A stretch of 6,248 nt of DNA from an uncultured Chloroflexota bacterium (GCA_903871975.1 CAIQIY010000683.1:1-6248); one strand, 5' to 3'; positions 1 to 6,188 are shown, numbered from the stretch's first letter. Notes: generated by a model not told the origin, from the sequence alone. A program made the numbers and translations.

Positions 1-512
1 CCGATGTACGGCAAGTTGCGATAGCGCTCGTCGTAATCGAGACCATAGCCAACGACAAACTGGTTCGGAATGTCGAACCCCAGATAGTCGACGGCGATGT
101 CGGTGACCCGACGCTCGGGTTTGTTCAGGAGCGCGCAGATCCGCAGGCTCGCCGGGCTGCGCCGCAGCAACTGGCCGCGCAAGTATTCGAGCGTCAGGCC
201 GCTGTCGATGATGTCTTCGACGATCAGGACATGACGGCCGGCGATATCGGTGTCGAGGTCCTTGAGCAACCGTACGACTCCGCTCGATGCGGTGCTGCTG
301 CCGTAGCTCGAGACTGCGATGAAATCGAGCGCGAGCGGCAGCTCGATGGCACGCGCCAGATCGACCATGAACATCGTGCAGCCCTTGAGGACGCCGACGA
401 GGAGCAGATCGCCGACGGCGGCATAGTCGCCGGCGATCTGTTGGCCGAGTGCGCTGACGCGCTGCTGGATGACATCGGCGGGCAGCAGAATCTCGGCGAT
501 GTCGTGATGCAT
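1..512 (-). CDS. hpt: Hypoxanthine phosphoribosyltransferase, 3' end cut by window edge
   Basis: Purine salvage enzyme: transfers the ribose-phosphate of PRPP to hypoxanthine (and usually guanine) to give IMP or GMP, in the cytoplasm. I translated this frame by hand; 170 codons are visible before the left edge and the family is about 180 residues, so only a few are missing. Visible motifs: LKG at about residues 42-44 (pyrophosphate site), SSYGSSTASSG at about 68-78 (flexible catalytic loop), the PRPP-binding loop VLIVEDIIDSGLTL at about 95-108 with the acidic pair E99-D100 and likely base D103, KPERR near 131, and the purine-contacting end QFVVGYGLDYDERYRNLPYI at 151-170. The ATG at 510-512 has a GGAGGAAG Shine-Dalgarno 4 bases upstream. 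It lies 21 bp after the TGA of the tilS reading frame. tilS-hpt (often followed by ftsH) is a recurrent bacterial gene order, which supports both calls and suggests ftsH may lie just left of the window. Confidence 0.96.
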   Translation of the reverse strand, partial: MHHDIAEILLPADVIQQRVSALGQQIAGDYAAVGDLLLVGVLKGCTMFMVDLARAIELPLALDFIAVSSYGSSTASSGVVRLLKDLDTDIAGRHVLIVEDIIDSGLTLEYLRGQLLRRSPASLRICALLNKPERRVTDIAVDYLGFDIPNQFVVGYGLDYDERYRNLPYI

Positions 513-516
513 GTGG

Positions 517-524
517 CTTCCTCC
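517..524 (-). promoter_or_regulatory. Shine-Dalgarno site of hpt
   Basis: GGAGGAAG on the minus strand ends 4 bases before the ATG at 512. It fixes the hpt start and lies in the 21-bp gap after the TGA of the tilS frame, so hpt has its own strong ribosome site and need not depend on coupling to tilS translation. That matters because the upstream tilS frame is interrupted. Confidence 0.8.
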
Positions 525-533
525 ATGAACGGC

Positions 534-740
534 TCAACAATTGGCGGTGGGGCGATCTTCCTCGGATGGTGCCGACCGGACGGTCATTCGCTGGAGTGTC
601 AGGGCGAGTTGCGGTGTGTGATGTGCCGACAGGCGGTGGTCGACGGCGATGCCAGGAATCCAGAGCGGCCCGCGGGTGTCGGCGATGATGGGCCAGCGCG
701 CACGCGCACGCCGCGGCAGCCGCTGGTCGACGAATATGTC
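534..740 (-). pseudogene. tilS: Detached C-terminal part of tilS beyond an in-frame TAG
   Basis: Directly after the TAG at 741-743 the tilS frame stays open for 68 codons to a TGA at 534-536. The translation begins DIFVDQRLPRRARARWPII and continues through GPLWIPGIAVDHR. This matches the usual TilS C-terminal pattern (a basic-aromatic D-x-F-x-D-x-x-x-P-R stretch, then R-x-x-x-P, then LW-x-PG and a D-x-R) that normally follows the G-x-R-K/R element without a break. The amber therefore sits where family members usually have a polar residue such as Gln or Lys; CAG to TAG is a single transition. No ATG, GTG or ribosome site suggests separate translation. The stretch is either untranslated remnant, readthrough product, or genuine tilS sequence if the TAG is an error. 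Confidence 0.8.
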
Positions 741-2075
741 CTATACGCGGCGGTGTCCTGCTGCGCCGATCGGCTGCAGCCGATCGCCGGGGCGCCGTGG
801 CCGCACGACGAGCGTGCCTTCGAGCAGCTGCGGATCGAGCGCGACACCCCAGCGGTCGGGTGGCGCGACGGCGCGGTATGGCGTGGCGCAGAGACACCAC
901 GCAGCGCCCAGGGCCAGGCATTGCCCCGCGACGATCGGATGCATGGCGTCATCGGCGAGCGCTGGCCCGTCGAGTGCGGGCGGCGTGCCGATCACCAGCA
1001 TCCCGTGGTATGCCACCTCGACGCCCACGCCAGCCGGCCACTCGGTACGTGCACCGACGCCGCGGCCGAGCAGCGCGCGGGCGCGCTCGACGGCAGCGAA
1101 GTCGAGCGTGTGCGACGAGCCGAGCGTCGCCCAGGCACGCCGCAGGATCACGCGCTGCAGCGCCGGATGCTGTTCGGCCAGCGCCGTTCCGTCGAGCGTG
1201 ATCGTACCAGGCGCTTCCTGTGCCACCGTCGGCCACAATCGATCCACCTGCGCACACAGATATTCCTGCTCGCTCGCATGAATAGCTGCCGTCTGTGCGA
1301 GTGTGCGCACCAGCTGCGGATTGGCTGCCTGCATGACCGGCACCAGGTCGTGGCGGATCCAGGCGCGTCGGTGGCTGCGGTCGGCGTTGCCCGGATCCTC
1401 GCGCGGCACGATGCCGGCCTCGTGGCAGTACGCGGCGGTATCGGCGCGGCTCACGGCGAGCAGTGGCCGAATCAGTGCTGCGCGCGACGCATTGGGCGGG
1501 GGCGTCGGGATCACGCCGGCGAGGTAGACGAGCGCATCGTGCAGCTCCAGCGCCGGCGACCACGCCCCGGCGCCGACGCATTGCGCCATGCCGGCGAGCC
1601 CGGCACTACCGCCACCGCGCAGCAGATGGAGCAACACCGTCTCTGCCAGATCGTCGGCCTGGTGCCCCAGCGCGATCGCCTGCGCGTCGATGTGGTGTGC
1701 CACCGCGGTGAACAGCGCGTGGCGCGCATCGCGGCCGACGGCGTAGGTGTTGGCGCGTCGCTGCCGGGCGAGCCGGGCGACATCGGCGCGTGCGATGGTA
1801 TACGCCAACCCGCGCCGCCGCGCCTCATCGGCGACGGCCATGGCGTCGGCTGCAGCCGACGCGCCGCGCATGCCGTGATCGAGATGCACGACATGCAATG
1901 ACACGCCGAATGCCTCACGCAGGCGATCGAGGACATCCAGCAGGCAGCTGGAATCGGCGCCACCCGACACTGCGACGATCACCGGCGCACCGGCAGTGAT
2001 CAGTTGCTGGCCGACGATGGCGTGCCGAACGGCCTGCGTCACCTGTGCCACCAGCGTCGCACGTCGGCTGGTCAT
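741..2075 (-). CDS. tilS: tRNA(Ile)-lysidine synthetase, C-terminally interrupted by TAG
   Basis: TilS uses ATP and lysine to convert C34 of the CAU-anticodon tRNA-Ile to lysidine, so that it is charged with isoleucine and reads AUA. The frame has 444 codons before TAG (513 residues if the stop were sense). Visible: the N-type ATP pyrophosphatase P-loop SGGADS at residues 37-42, HVVHLDHGMRG at 61-71, ALGHQADDLAETVLLHLLRGG at about 135-155, LIRPLL at 201-206, EDPGN at 226-230 followed by the basic RRAWIRHDLVP, and the start of the TilS C-terminal domain, VVRPRRPGDRLQPIG at 423-437. The catalytic domain is intact. The start at 2073-2075 is chosen because its ATG overlaps the TGA of the upstream gene (ATGA), implying translational coupling; an in-frame ATG at 2171 would lie well inside that gene. 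The TAG breaks the C-terminal tRNA-binding domain about 70 residues early. Some TilS proteins (Aquifex type) lack the last domain, so partial function is possible. Confidence 0.93.
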   Translation of the reverse strand: MTSRRATLVAQVTQAVRHAIVGQQLITAGAPVIVAVSGGADSSCLLDVLDRLREAFGVSLHVVHLDHGMRGASAAADAMAVADEARRRGLAYTIARADVARLARQRRANTYAVGRDARHALFTAVAHHIDAQAIALGHQADDLAETVLLHLLRGGGSAGLAGMAQCVGAGAWSPALELHDALVYLAGVIPTPPPNASRAALIRPLLAVSRADTAAYCHEAGIVPREDPGNADRSHRRAWIRHDLVPVMQAANPQLVRTLAQTAAIHASEQEYLCAQVDRLWPTVAQEAPGTITLDGTALAEQHPALQRVILRRAWATLGSSHTLDFAAVERARALLGRGVGARTEWPAGVGVEVAYHGMLVIGTPPALDGPALADDAMHPIVAGQCLALGAAWCLCATPYRAVAPPDRWGVALDPQLLEGTLVVRPRRPGDRLQPIGAAGHRRV

Positions 2076-3943
2076 CGGTCGTCCAGCCGGATCATATAGA
2101 TCGTCAGGTGCTGCTGTGTTGTCGCACCGCTCATCGCCACATCGAGCGTTGGCCGGCGGTTCCAGCCCCACAGATACACCGCAGCAGGATCCGGGTCGTC
2201 GCTCGACTGATGTGCGAGCAACGCCTCGATGATCGCAGCGATCCGTAGGTTCGTGTCGGCCTCATCAGTGATCATCGTCACCGGGTTGGCCGTGCAACAC
2301 TGCACCGTCACCGGCGTACCGGTGTCCAGCGGGCCGAGCACCGCGCCATACTCGCCGCCGCCCGAGGTGAGCAGTGCGCCATCGAGCGCGGAGCCCGCCA
2401 ACAGCTGCACGGTGCCGGCTATCTGAGTAGCCCCCGTGCGCGTGAGCGTGCTGTCGATGCGTGGTGCGGACGACGCCGTCGTCTCGACGACGAAGCTGCG
2501 CAGTCCGCCGATGTCCACCAGGATCTCCGACACGGTCGTATCGGTGGGGCTGCCGATGATGCGTGCAGCAGCCACCGACCCCGATTCGATGCGCCGCTCG
2601 ACCACCAGCGCACCTGCCGGCAAGGTCATGCGGTAACTGGTGCGCGTCGGCGAAAAGATGCTGAGCGATGTCGTCGCCAGGCCACGACCGCCCGACTGCA
2701 TGGTTTCGACGACGGTGATGGTATGAAGCCGGGACACCGTGCCGCGTGCCCCGATGCCCACCAGATACGCGACGCCGACGAACACCACGATCGTCACCGG
2801 AATCGTGATCCAGCCCCAGTCGAGCCGATCCAGCCGCCGCAGCACCAGATAATTGACCGGGCCGACGATGATCAGGTAGAGCATGAAGAACAGCGCGATG
2901 CTGCCGACGCCGGGGAGCTGGAGCTCGCCGAGCGCCAGGCCGCCGAGGAGCGGTGGTGCGAAATCGCCACGCTCGCGCGTGCCGAGCGAGCTGCGGTCGT
3001 ACAGCGGCACGAGCTGTGCCCAGAAGCGGGCACTGCCGTTCCAACCGCGCAACAGCGCCAGATCGAAGCGCGTGACATGCACCGCGCCACGGCCGATGGT
3101 CCGCGAGTACACCAGATCGCCAGCGATGGTCCAGGCGCGCCCCGCGGGCCCGATCGCCACCCGACTCAGCGTGGCGTCGTCGGGCAGTGCCTCGCTGCTC
3201 GGCGCCACCGCCGCGAGGGGCGCCAGGCTCCCGCGCTCCACACCGGTGATCGTCACCGGCGACAGATCGGCGAACCCAGCCAGCGCCCGTGGATCATCAC
3301 CGCTGATCACCAGATGCCCACCCAGCATTACCCAGTCGGCAATCACGTCGCGCTGTGCCTGATCCAGCGCGCTGGTGTCGATGCCATGAATCACCAGCAC
3401 GTCGAAACCACGCAACGCCGCCACCCGCGGCGAAAGCTGCTCCAGCACGATGTGATGCACCTCGACGCCGCTCGTCACCTCTGGCCGCCAGACGACGCCG
3501 CGCAGCAGTGACTGGTCGCTGCTGGCGACCACGACGATCGGCGCAGTCGGTTCGTGCTGCGTCAGCGTCGCCTCATCTGCCGCGACGACCGCATCGTCGA
3601 CCAGCAGTTCGATGCGCCCGTTGCGCAGGTACTCGTCCTCGGGTACGAGCACATCGACGACGACCTGCTGGCGTGCACCACGCGGCAACTCGACCGCGGC
3701 CGCAAAGCGTGCACTGCCGTCCGGGCTGCGCCAGACCAGCTCGCCGCTTACGTCGGCGCCAGTGTTGACGAGGTCGACGACGACCGGAAACCAGTCACCG
3801 GTCCGATATGCGCCCTCGTAGCCCATGGTCGCATCGATGGTGACGCCGGTGTCGGTCTGGGCGATGCTGGTAGCTGCCGGCACCCCCACGCCGACGAGCA
3901 ATGTGATGGCGATGAGGGCGATCCGTCGCAAATGCATGATCAT
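2072..3943 (-). CDS. Secreted/membrane-anchored protein with GATase-like domain and two TM helices, function unknown
   Basis: A 623-residue protein I cannot assign to a named family. Seen in order: a signal peptide at about 1-29 (basic LRR, hydrophobic core, small residues before AQT); an Ig-like beta-rich region at about 32-128; an alpha/beta segment at about 134-235 (PIVVVASSDQ, then FDVLVIHGID and a GGHLVISGDD turn) resembling the class I glutamine-amidotransferase-like fold, with no obvious Cys-His-Glu triad; TM helix 1 at about 347-368; a short basic loop RRLDRLDW; TM helix 2 at about 378-399; then a beta-rich C-terminal domain to 623. The basic loop predicts that it is cytoplasmic and both large domains are outside. 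The layout recalls large bacterial surface proteins that pair a GATase-like ectodomain with a TM hairpin; the function is unknown. The ATG at 3943 is preferred over one two codons later because GAGGGGG lies 5 bases upstream. It sits 48 bp after cmk and overlaps tilS by 4 bp, so probably lies in the same operon. Confidence 0.88.
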   Translation of the reverse strand: MIMHLRRIALIAITLLVGVGVPAATSIAQTDTGVTIDATMGYEGAYRTGDWFPVVVDLVNTGADVSGELVWRSPDGSARFAAAVELPRGARQQVVVDVLVPEDEYLRNGRIELLVDDAVVAADEATLTQHEPTAPIVVVASSDQSLLRGVVWRPEVTSGVEVHHIVLEQLSPRVAALRGFDVLVIHGIDTSALDQAQRDVIADWVMLGGHLVISGDDPRALAGFADLSPVTITGVERGSLAPLAAVAPSSEALPDDATLSRVAIGPAGRAWTIAGDLVYSRTIGRGAVHVTRFDLALLRGWNGSARFWAQLVPLYDRSSLGTRERGDFAPPLLGGLALGELQLPGVGSIALFFMLYLIIVGPVNYLVLRRLDRLDWGWITIPVTIVVFVGVAYLVGIGARGTVSRLHTITVVETMQSGGRGLATTSLSIFSPTRTSYRMTLPAGALVVERRIESGSVAAARIIGSPTDTTVSEILVDIGGLRSFVVETTASSAPRIDSTLTRTGATQIAGTVQLLAGSALDGALLTSGGGEYGAVLGPLDTGTPVTVQCCTANPVTMITDEADTNLRIAAIIEALLAHQSSDDPDPAAVYLWGWNRRPTLDVAMSGATTQQHLTIYMIRLDDR

Positions 3944-3948
3944 CGCTG

Positions 3949-3955
3949 CCCCCTC
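3949..3955 (-). promoter_or_regulatory. Shine-Dalgarno site of the membrane-protein gene
   Basis: GAGGGGG on the minus strand, 5 bases before the ATG at 3941-3943. Spacing favours this ATG over the in-frame ATG at 3935-3937. It lies in the 48-bp gap after the cmk TGA; I see no promoter or terminator in that gap. Confidence 0.65.
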
Positions 3956-3991
3956 GAACTTTCTGGCACGGCCGACAGCCGCGCGTCGTCC

Positions 3992-4705
3992 TCACGATGG
4001 AACAGCCGAAGAAGTCGGGTGGCTGAACAGGTGCATCACTCGATCGACCAGTTCATCCGGGCTGCAGCCTTCACTCGAGAGCTGGACTGCATCGTGAGCT
4101 GGCTGCATCACGTGGCGATCGAGCTCGTCACGACGGGCGATGTCGTCGCGGATCGCTGCCAGCTCTGCTGGTTGGCCACGGGCGATGCGTTCCTGCAGCC
4201 GACGACGGGCGCGCTCGTCGATCGATGCGACGAGGTAAATCTTCAGCGCGGCGTCGGGCATGACGACGCTGCCGATATCGCGGCCGACCATCACCACGCG
4301 CCCCCGCAGCCCGATCTGCCGCTGACGCGCCCGCATCACACGGCGCACCTCGGGGTGTGCGGCCACATGCGAGATGCGCTGCTCAACATCACTCCGGCGC
4401 AATGACCAGGTGACGTCGATGCCGTCTGCGCACACGGTGTACTGACGCCCATCTGCGACCTCGGGTGGGCGTACATCGATCACCAGTGCCTCGGCCAGGT
4501 GTTCCAGCGCCACGGGATCATCGAGTGCGACGGCGCGCTCAATCGCCGCGAGTGTCAGCGCCCGGTACATCACGCCGGTATCGAAATAGAGCCAGCCCAG
4601 CGCCCGGGCGAGCCGCTCGCCGAGCGTGCTCTTGCCCGAGCCGGCCGGGCCGTCGATGGTGATCGCGGGAATGACGTTCATGCGTGCGTGTCGCCCATCG
4701 GTCAT
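3992..4705 (-). CDS. cmk: Cytidylate kinase (CMP/dCMP kinase)
   Basis: Phosphorylates CMP and dCMP with ATP to the diphosphates, in cytoplasmic pyrimidine nucleotide supply. The translation has the P-loop GPAGSGKST at residues 19-27, FDTGVMYRALT at 41-51 (CMP-binding region of the family), VGRDIGSVVMPDA at 140-152 (equivalent of the GRD-x-G-T-V-V-F-P-x-A signature), IYLVASIDERARRR at 156-169, and a lid with RRDELDR at 191-197, matching RD-x-x-D-x-x-R. Length is 237 residues from the first ATG, or 229 from the ATG at 4679-4681; E. coli Cmk is about 227. Neither start has a clear Shine-Dalgarno. The first ATG lies only about a dozen bases from the predicted transcription start, which would mean a nearly leaderless mRNA; the second gives a leader of about 35 bases and puts the P-loop at the usual distance, so the start is undecided. 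It heads the block leading to tilS and hpt. The function call is firm. Confidence 0.96.
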   Translation of the reverse strand: MTDGRHARMNVIPAITIDGPAGSGKSTLGERLARALGWLYFDTGVMYRALTLAAIERAVALDDPVALEHLAEALVIDVRPPEVADGRQYTVCADGIDVTWSLRRSDVEQRISHVAAHPEVRRVMRARQRQIGLRGRVVMVGRDIGSVVMPDAALKIYLVASIDERARRRLQERIARGQPAELAAIRDDIARRDELDRHVMQPAHDAVQLSSEGCSPDELVDRVMHLFSHPTSSAVPS

Positions 4706-4710
4706 CGCGA

Positions 4711-4721
4711 TTGTCAGACAA
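4711..4721. repeat. Perfect palindrome TTGTC-A-GACAA, candidate operator
   Basis: The two five-base arms are exact inverted copies around a single base. It begins 2-3 bases after the extended -10 element and covers the expected transcription start of the cmk operon, a position where a bound repressor would block initiation. Which regulator, if any, binds is not visible; an 11-bp palindrome can also occur by chance. Confidence 0.35.
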
Positions 4722-4723
4722 CT

Positions 4724-4732
4724 ATTCTAGCA
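4724..4732 (-). promoter_or_regulatory. Extended -10 promoter of the cmk operon
   Basis: On the minus strand the sequence TGCTAGAAT matches the extended -10 pattern TGnTATAAT at eight of nine positions counting the free base. The 17-18 bases upstream offer no good -35 hexamer, which is common for extended -10 promoters. Transcription would begin near 4717, about a dozen bases before the first cmk ATG. It is AT-rich against a GC-rich background, which strengthens the call. Confidence 0.6.
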
Positions 4733-4737
4733 CGGAC

Positions 4738-4753
4738 CACACCGGTTGGTGTG
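4738..4753. repeat. Inverted repeat CACACC-GGTT-GGTGTG
   Basis: Six-base perfect arms around a four-base loop, in the position of the -35 region of the promoter at 4724-4732. It could be an activator or repressor site, or a small hairpin at the end of the glpX transcript; nothing in the sequence decides. Confidence 0.3.
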
Positions 4754-4758
4754 CCGAT

Positions 4759-4797
4759 GGCAGTGGCCGGCGAGGTCGGCGACTGCACGCCACTGCC
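4759..4797. repeat. 9-bp inverted repeat with 21-base loop, possible transcript hairpin
   Basis: GGCAGTGGC at 4759-4767 pairs exactly with GCCACTGCC at 4789-4797. The loop contains a smaller palindrome, GTCG-G-CGAC (4775-4783), so a two-tier fold is possible in RNA from either strand. It lies 92 bases after the glpX stop and upstream of the cmk promoter. Without a following T-tract it is a weak intrinsic terminator candidate; a 3' stabilising hairpin of the glpX mRNA is an alternative. Confidence 0.4.
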
Positions 4798-4888
4798 CGA
4801 TACACATGCCATGGATCCTACCACAACCCGCGGGCGTGGTCAGGGGTCGGCGACAGTCGGGCGAGCCCCGCGGGCGCGTGCGCCACAC

Positions 4889-5866
4889 TCACTCGATGCG
4901 TTCGAGCGCATGTTCGGCCTGGATCAGCCGCCGTGTGCCCGTCTCGCCACGCAGGATGAGGGAGTTGGTGAGGGCATACCCCGCCTGGTACCGCACGCCG
5001 CGCAACAGCGGCCCATCGGCGATCCCCGTTGCCGCGAAGAAGACATGCCGGCTGCGTACCAGCTCGTCGTCGCGCAGAATGCGCCGGGTATCGAGGCCGG
5101 CGGCGCGCACCAGTTCGCGTTCGGCGGCACTCTGTGGCGCAAGGCGCACCAGCATCGCGCCACGCAGTGCCTTGACGGCACACGCGGCGATCACCCCCTC
5201 GGCGGCACCACCGATGCCCAGCAACACATCGATCCCCGAGTCGATCGAGGCGGCGAGCAGTGCGCCGGCGATGTCACCATCGGTGCGCAGCATCACGCGC
5301 GCCCCGGCGCGGCGGATCTCGTCGATCAGATCGGCATGACGCGGCCGATCCAGCACAAACACCGTCAGATCGCGTACGGCCTTCTGCTTGGCACGGGCAA
5401 TCAATGCCAGCGTCCAGGCGGTCGGCGCGTCCATGCATTCGGGAACCAATGCTGGCGCAACGGTCCGATTGACGACGAGCTTCTCGAGGTATGCCGCTGG
5501 CCCGGGCGACCACATGCTGCCGCGTGGTGCCAGTGCCGCCACCGCGATCGCGTCGGTGCGTCCCTGGGCCAGCATCGTCCGGCCATCGATCGGATCGAGC
5601 ACGACGTCGAGTTGCGGCCCACCGCCCCGGCCGACGTGCTGGCCGCTGGCCAGCCGGGTCACGCCGACGGCACGCCATTCCTCGCCGATGACGACCGTGC
5701 CATCGATCGCCAGCAGATCCAGCGCGCGCGCCATCGCCGCTGCAGCATCGTCGTCGGCTTCGTCGCGCCGGCCAAGGCCCATCCAGCGACCGGCAGCGAC
5801 GGCCGCCGCCTCGGTGGTGCGCACCAGGTCGAGCCCGAGGTTGCGATCGAGTGGCAGATCAGTCAT
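4889..5866 (-). CDS. glpX: Class II (GlpX-type) fructose-1,6-bisphosphatase family protein
   Basis: The family hydrolyses fructose-1,6-bisphosphate to fructose-6-phosphate in gluconeogenesis, and in some lineages also sedoheptulose-1,7-bisphosphate. The protein is 325 residues, close to the usual 320-340. Seen along the chain: LGLDLVRTTEAAAVAAGRW at 10-28, ADDDAAAAM at 37-45 (metal Asp at 38), IDGTVVIGEE at 54-63 (metal Glu 62), the phosphatase core VVLDPIDGR at 88-96, YLEKL at 126-130, RPRH at 174-177, TDGDIAGALL at 195-204, GIGGAAEGV at 217-225 (metal Glu 223), and the C-terminal ATGIADGPLLRGV and RRLIQAEH stretches. Compared with E. coli GlpX, the DPIEGT core is DPIDGR and GEGE is GEEW, so activity or specificity may differ. 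The start at 5864-5866 is chosen over 5890 because GGAGG lies 6 bases upstream. It overlaps the rhodanese gene by 8 bp, implying co-translation. Confidence 0.92.
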   Translation of the reverse strand: MTDLPLDRNLGLDLVRTTEAAAVAAGRWMGLGRRDEADDDAAAAMARALDLLAIDGTVVIGEEWRAVGVTRLASGQHVGRGGGPQLDVVLDPIDGRTMLAQGRTDAIAVAALAPRGSMWSPGPAAYLEKLVVNRTVAPALVPECMDAPTAWTLALIARAKQKAVRDLTVFVLDRPRHADLIDEIRRAGARVMLRTDGDIAGALLAASIDSGIDVLLGIGGAAEGVIAACAVKALRGAMLVRLAPQSAAERELVRAAGLDTRRILRDDELVRSRHVFFAATGIADGPLLRGVRYQAGYALTNSLILRGETGTRRLIQAEHALERIE

Positions 5867-6188
5867 GCATGGCCTCCAGGAGATGCTCATCGTGCCAGGC
5901 GCGCATGCCCCCGGCCAGAATGGTCAGATCGGCATATCCCTGGGCGTGCAGCGTGATGGCGGCACGCTGGCTGCGGCGACCGGTGCGGCACACCAGAATG
6001 ATCGGCTGGTCGCGCGGCGGGGCGAGCTCGCCGGCGAGCACGGCCCCCAGTGGCATCAGCAATGCCCCGGGAACATGGCCGCGGGCGAACTCGCGCGGCT
6101 CACGGACATCGATGACACACGGCGCCAGGGTGTGGTTGATCCTGGCCCACAGCTGCCGCGGCGCAATCTGCGGCAGCTCGGGGAGCAT
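5859..6188 (-). CDS. Single-domain rhodanese-like sulfurtransferase
   Basis: A 109-residue rhodanese homology domain from the only ATG seen. Family members carry a persulfide on the active-site cysteine and pass sulfur to acceptors such as thiosulfate-derived cyanide, tRNA or cofactor pathways; the acceptor here cannot be told. Visible: VIDVREPREFARGHVPGALL at 25-44 (CH2A motif region), VCRTGRRS at 66-73 with catalytic Cys67 in a six-residue loop CRTGRR before Ser73, and the C-terminal LAGGMRAWH at 91-99. No signal peptide or membrane helix is visible, so it is probably cytoplasmic. The ATG at 6188 has no Shine-Dalgarno and the same frame is open for 20 codons to the right edge, with no ATG, GTG or TTG among them. 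The gene may therefore start outside the window and be the C-terminal domain of a longer protein. It overlaps glpX by 8 bp. Confidence 0.88.
   Translation of the reverse strand: MLPELPQIAPRQLWARINHTLAPCVIDVREPREFARGHVPGALLMPLGAVLAGELAPPRDQPIILVCRTGRRSQRAAITLHAQGYADLTILAGGMRAWHDEHLLEAMHD
5873..5877 (-). promoter_or_regulatory. Shine-Dalgarno site that decides the glpX start
   Basis: GGAGG on the minus strand, inside the last codons of the rhodanese gene, 6 bases before the ATG at 5864-5866. It favours that start over the in-frame ATG at 5890 and shows that glpX is translated from within the end of the rhodanese message. Confidence 0.75.

Larger units (their letters stand above)
4706..4888. 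other. Intergenic region between glpX and cmk
   Basis: The only non-coding stretch longer than 50 bp. It holds, reading toward cmk, a weak promoter-like pair (CTGACC at 4838-4843 and TAGGAT at 4815-4820, 17-bp spacer), a 9-bp inverted repeat at 4759-4797, a 6-bp hairpin at 4738-4753, an extended -10 element at 4724-4732, and a perfect palindrome at 4711-4721. A 10-bp direct repeat GGTCGGCGAC occurs at 4774-4783 and 4845-4854. No T-tract follows any of the hairpins on the minus strand, so a classical intrinsic terminator for glpX is not evident. No small ORF here looks coding. Confidence 0.6.

Noticed and set aside
231..1901. Plus-strand open frame of 556 codons opposite tilS and hpt
   Set aside because: It is antisense to two well-recognised genes, its translation is rich in Arg, Ala, His and Gln with no recognisable domain, and long antisense frames are expected in GC-rich coding DNA.
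2076..2171. Longer tilS start at 2171 adding 32 residues
   Set aside because: The added part lies wholly inside the upstream gene, does not resemble TilS, and the ATGA overlap at 2072-2075 is the typical operon start.
2723..4405. Plus-strand open frames (2723-3511 and 3554-4405) opposite the membrane-protein and cmk genes
   Set aside because: Low-complexity His, Arg and Asp-rich translations with no family resemblance, antisense to genes with clear motifs or clear secretion signals.
4815..4843. Second promoter (CTGACC, 17 bp, TAGGAT) upstream of cmk
   Set aside because: Only four of six matches in each hexamer; kept as a note in the spacer entry but not strong enough to be its own feature.
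4499..5956. Plus-strand open frame of 485 codons opposite glpX and the cmk start
   Set aside because: It crosses the glpX-cmk spacer and promoter antisense to conserved genes and shows no domain or ribosome site; a compositional shadow.
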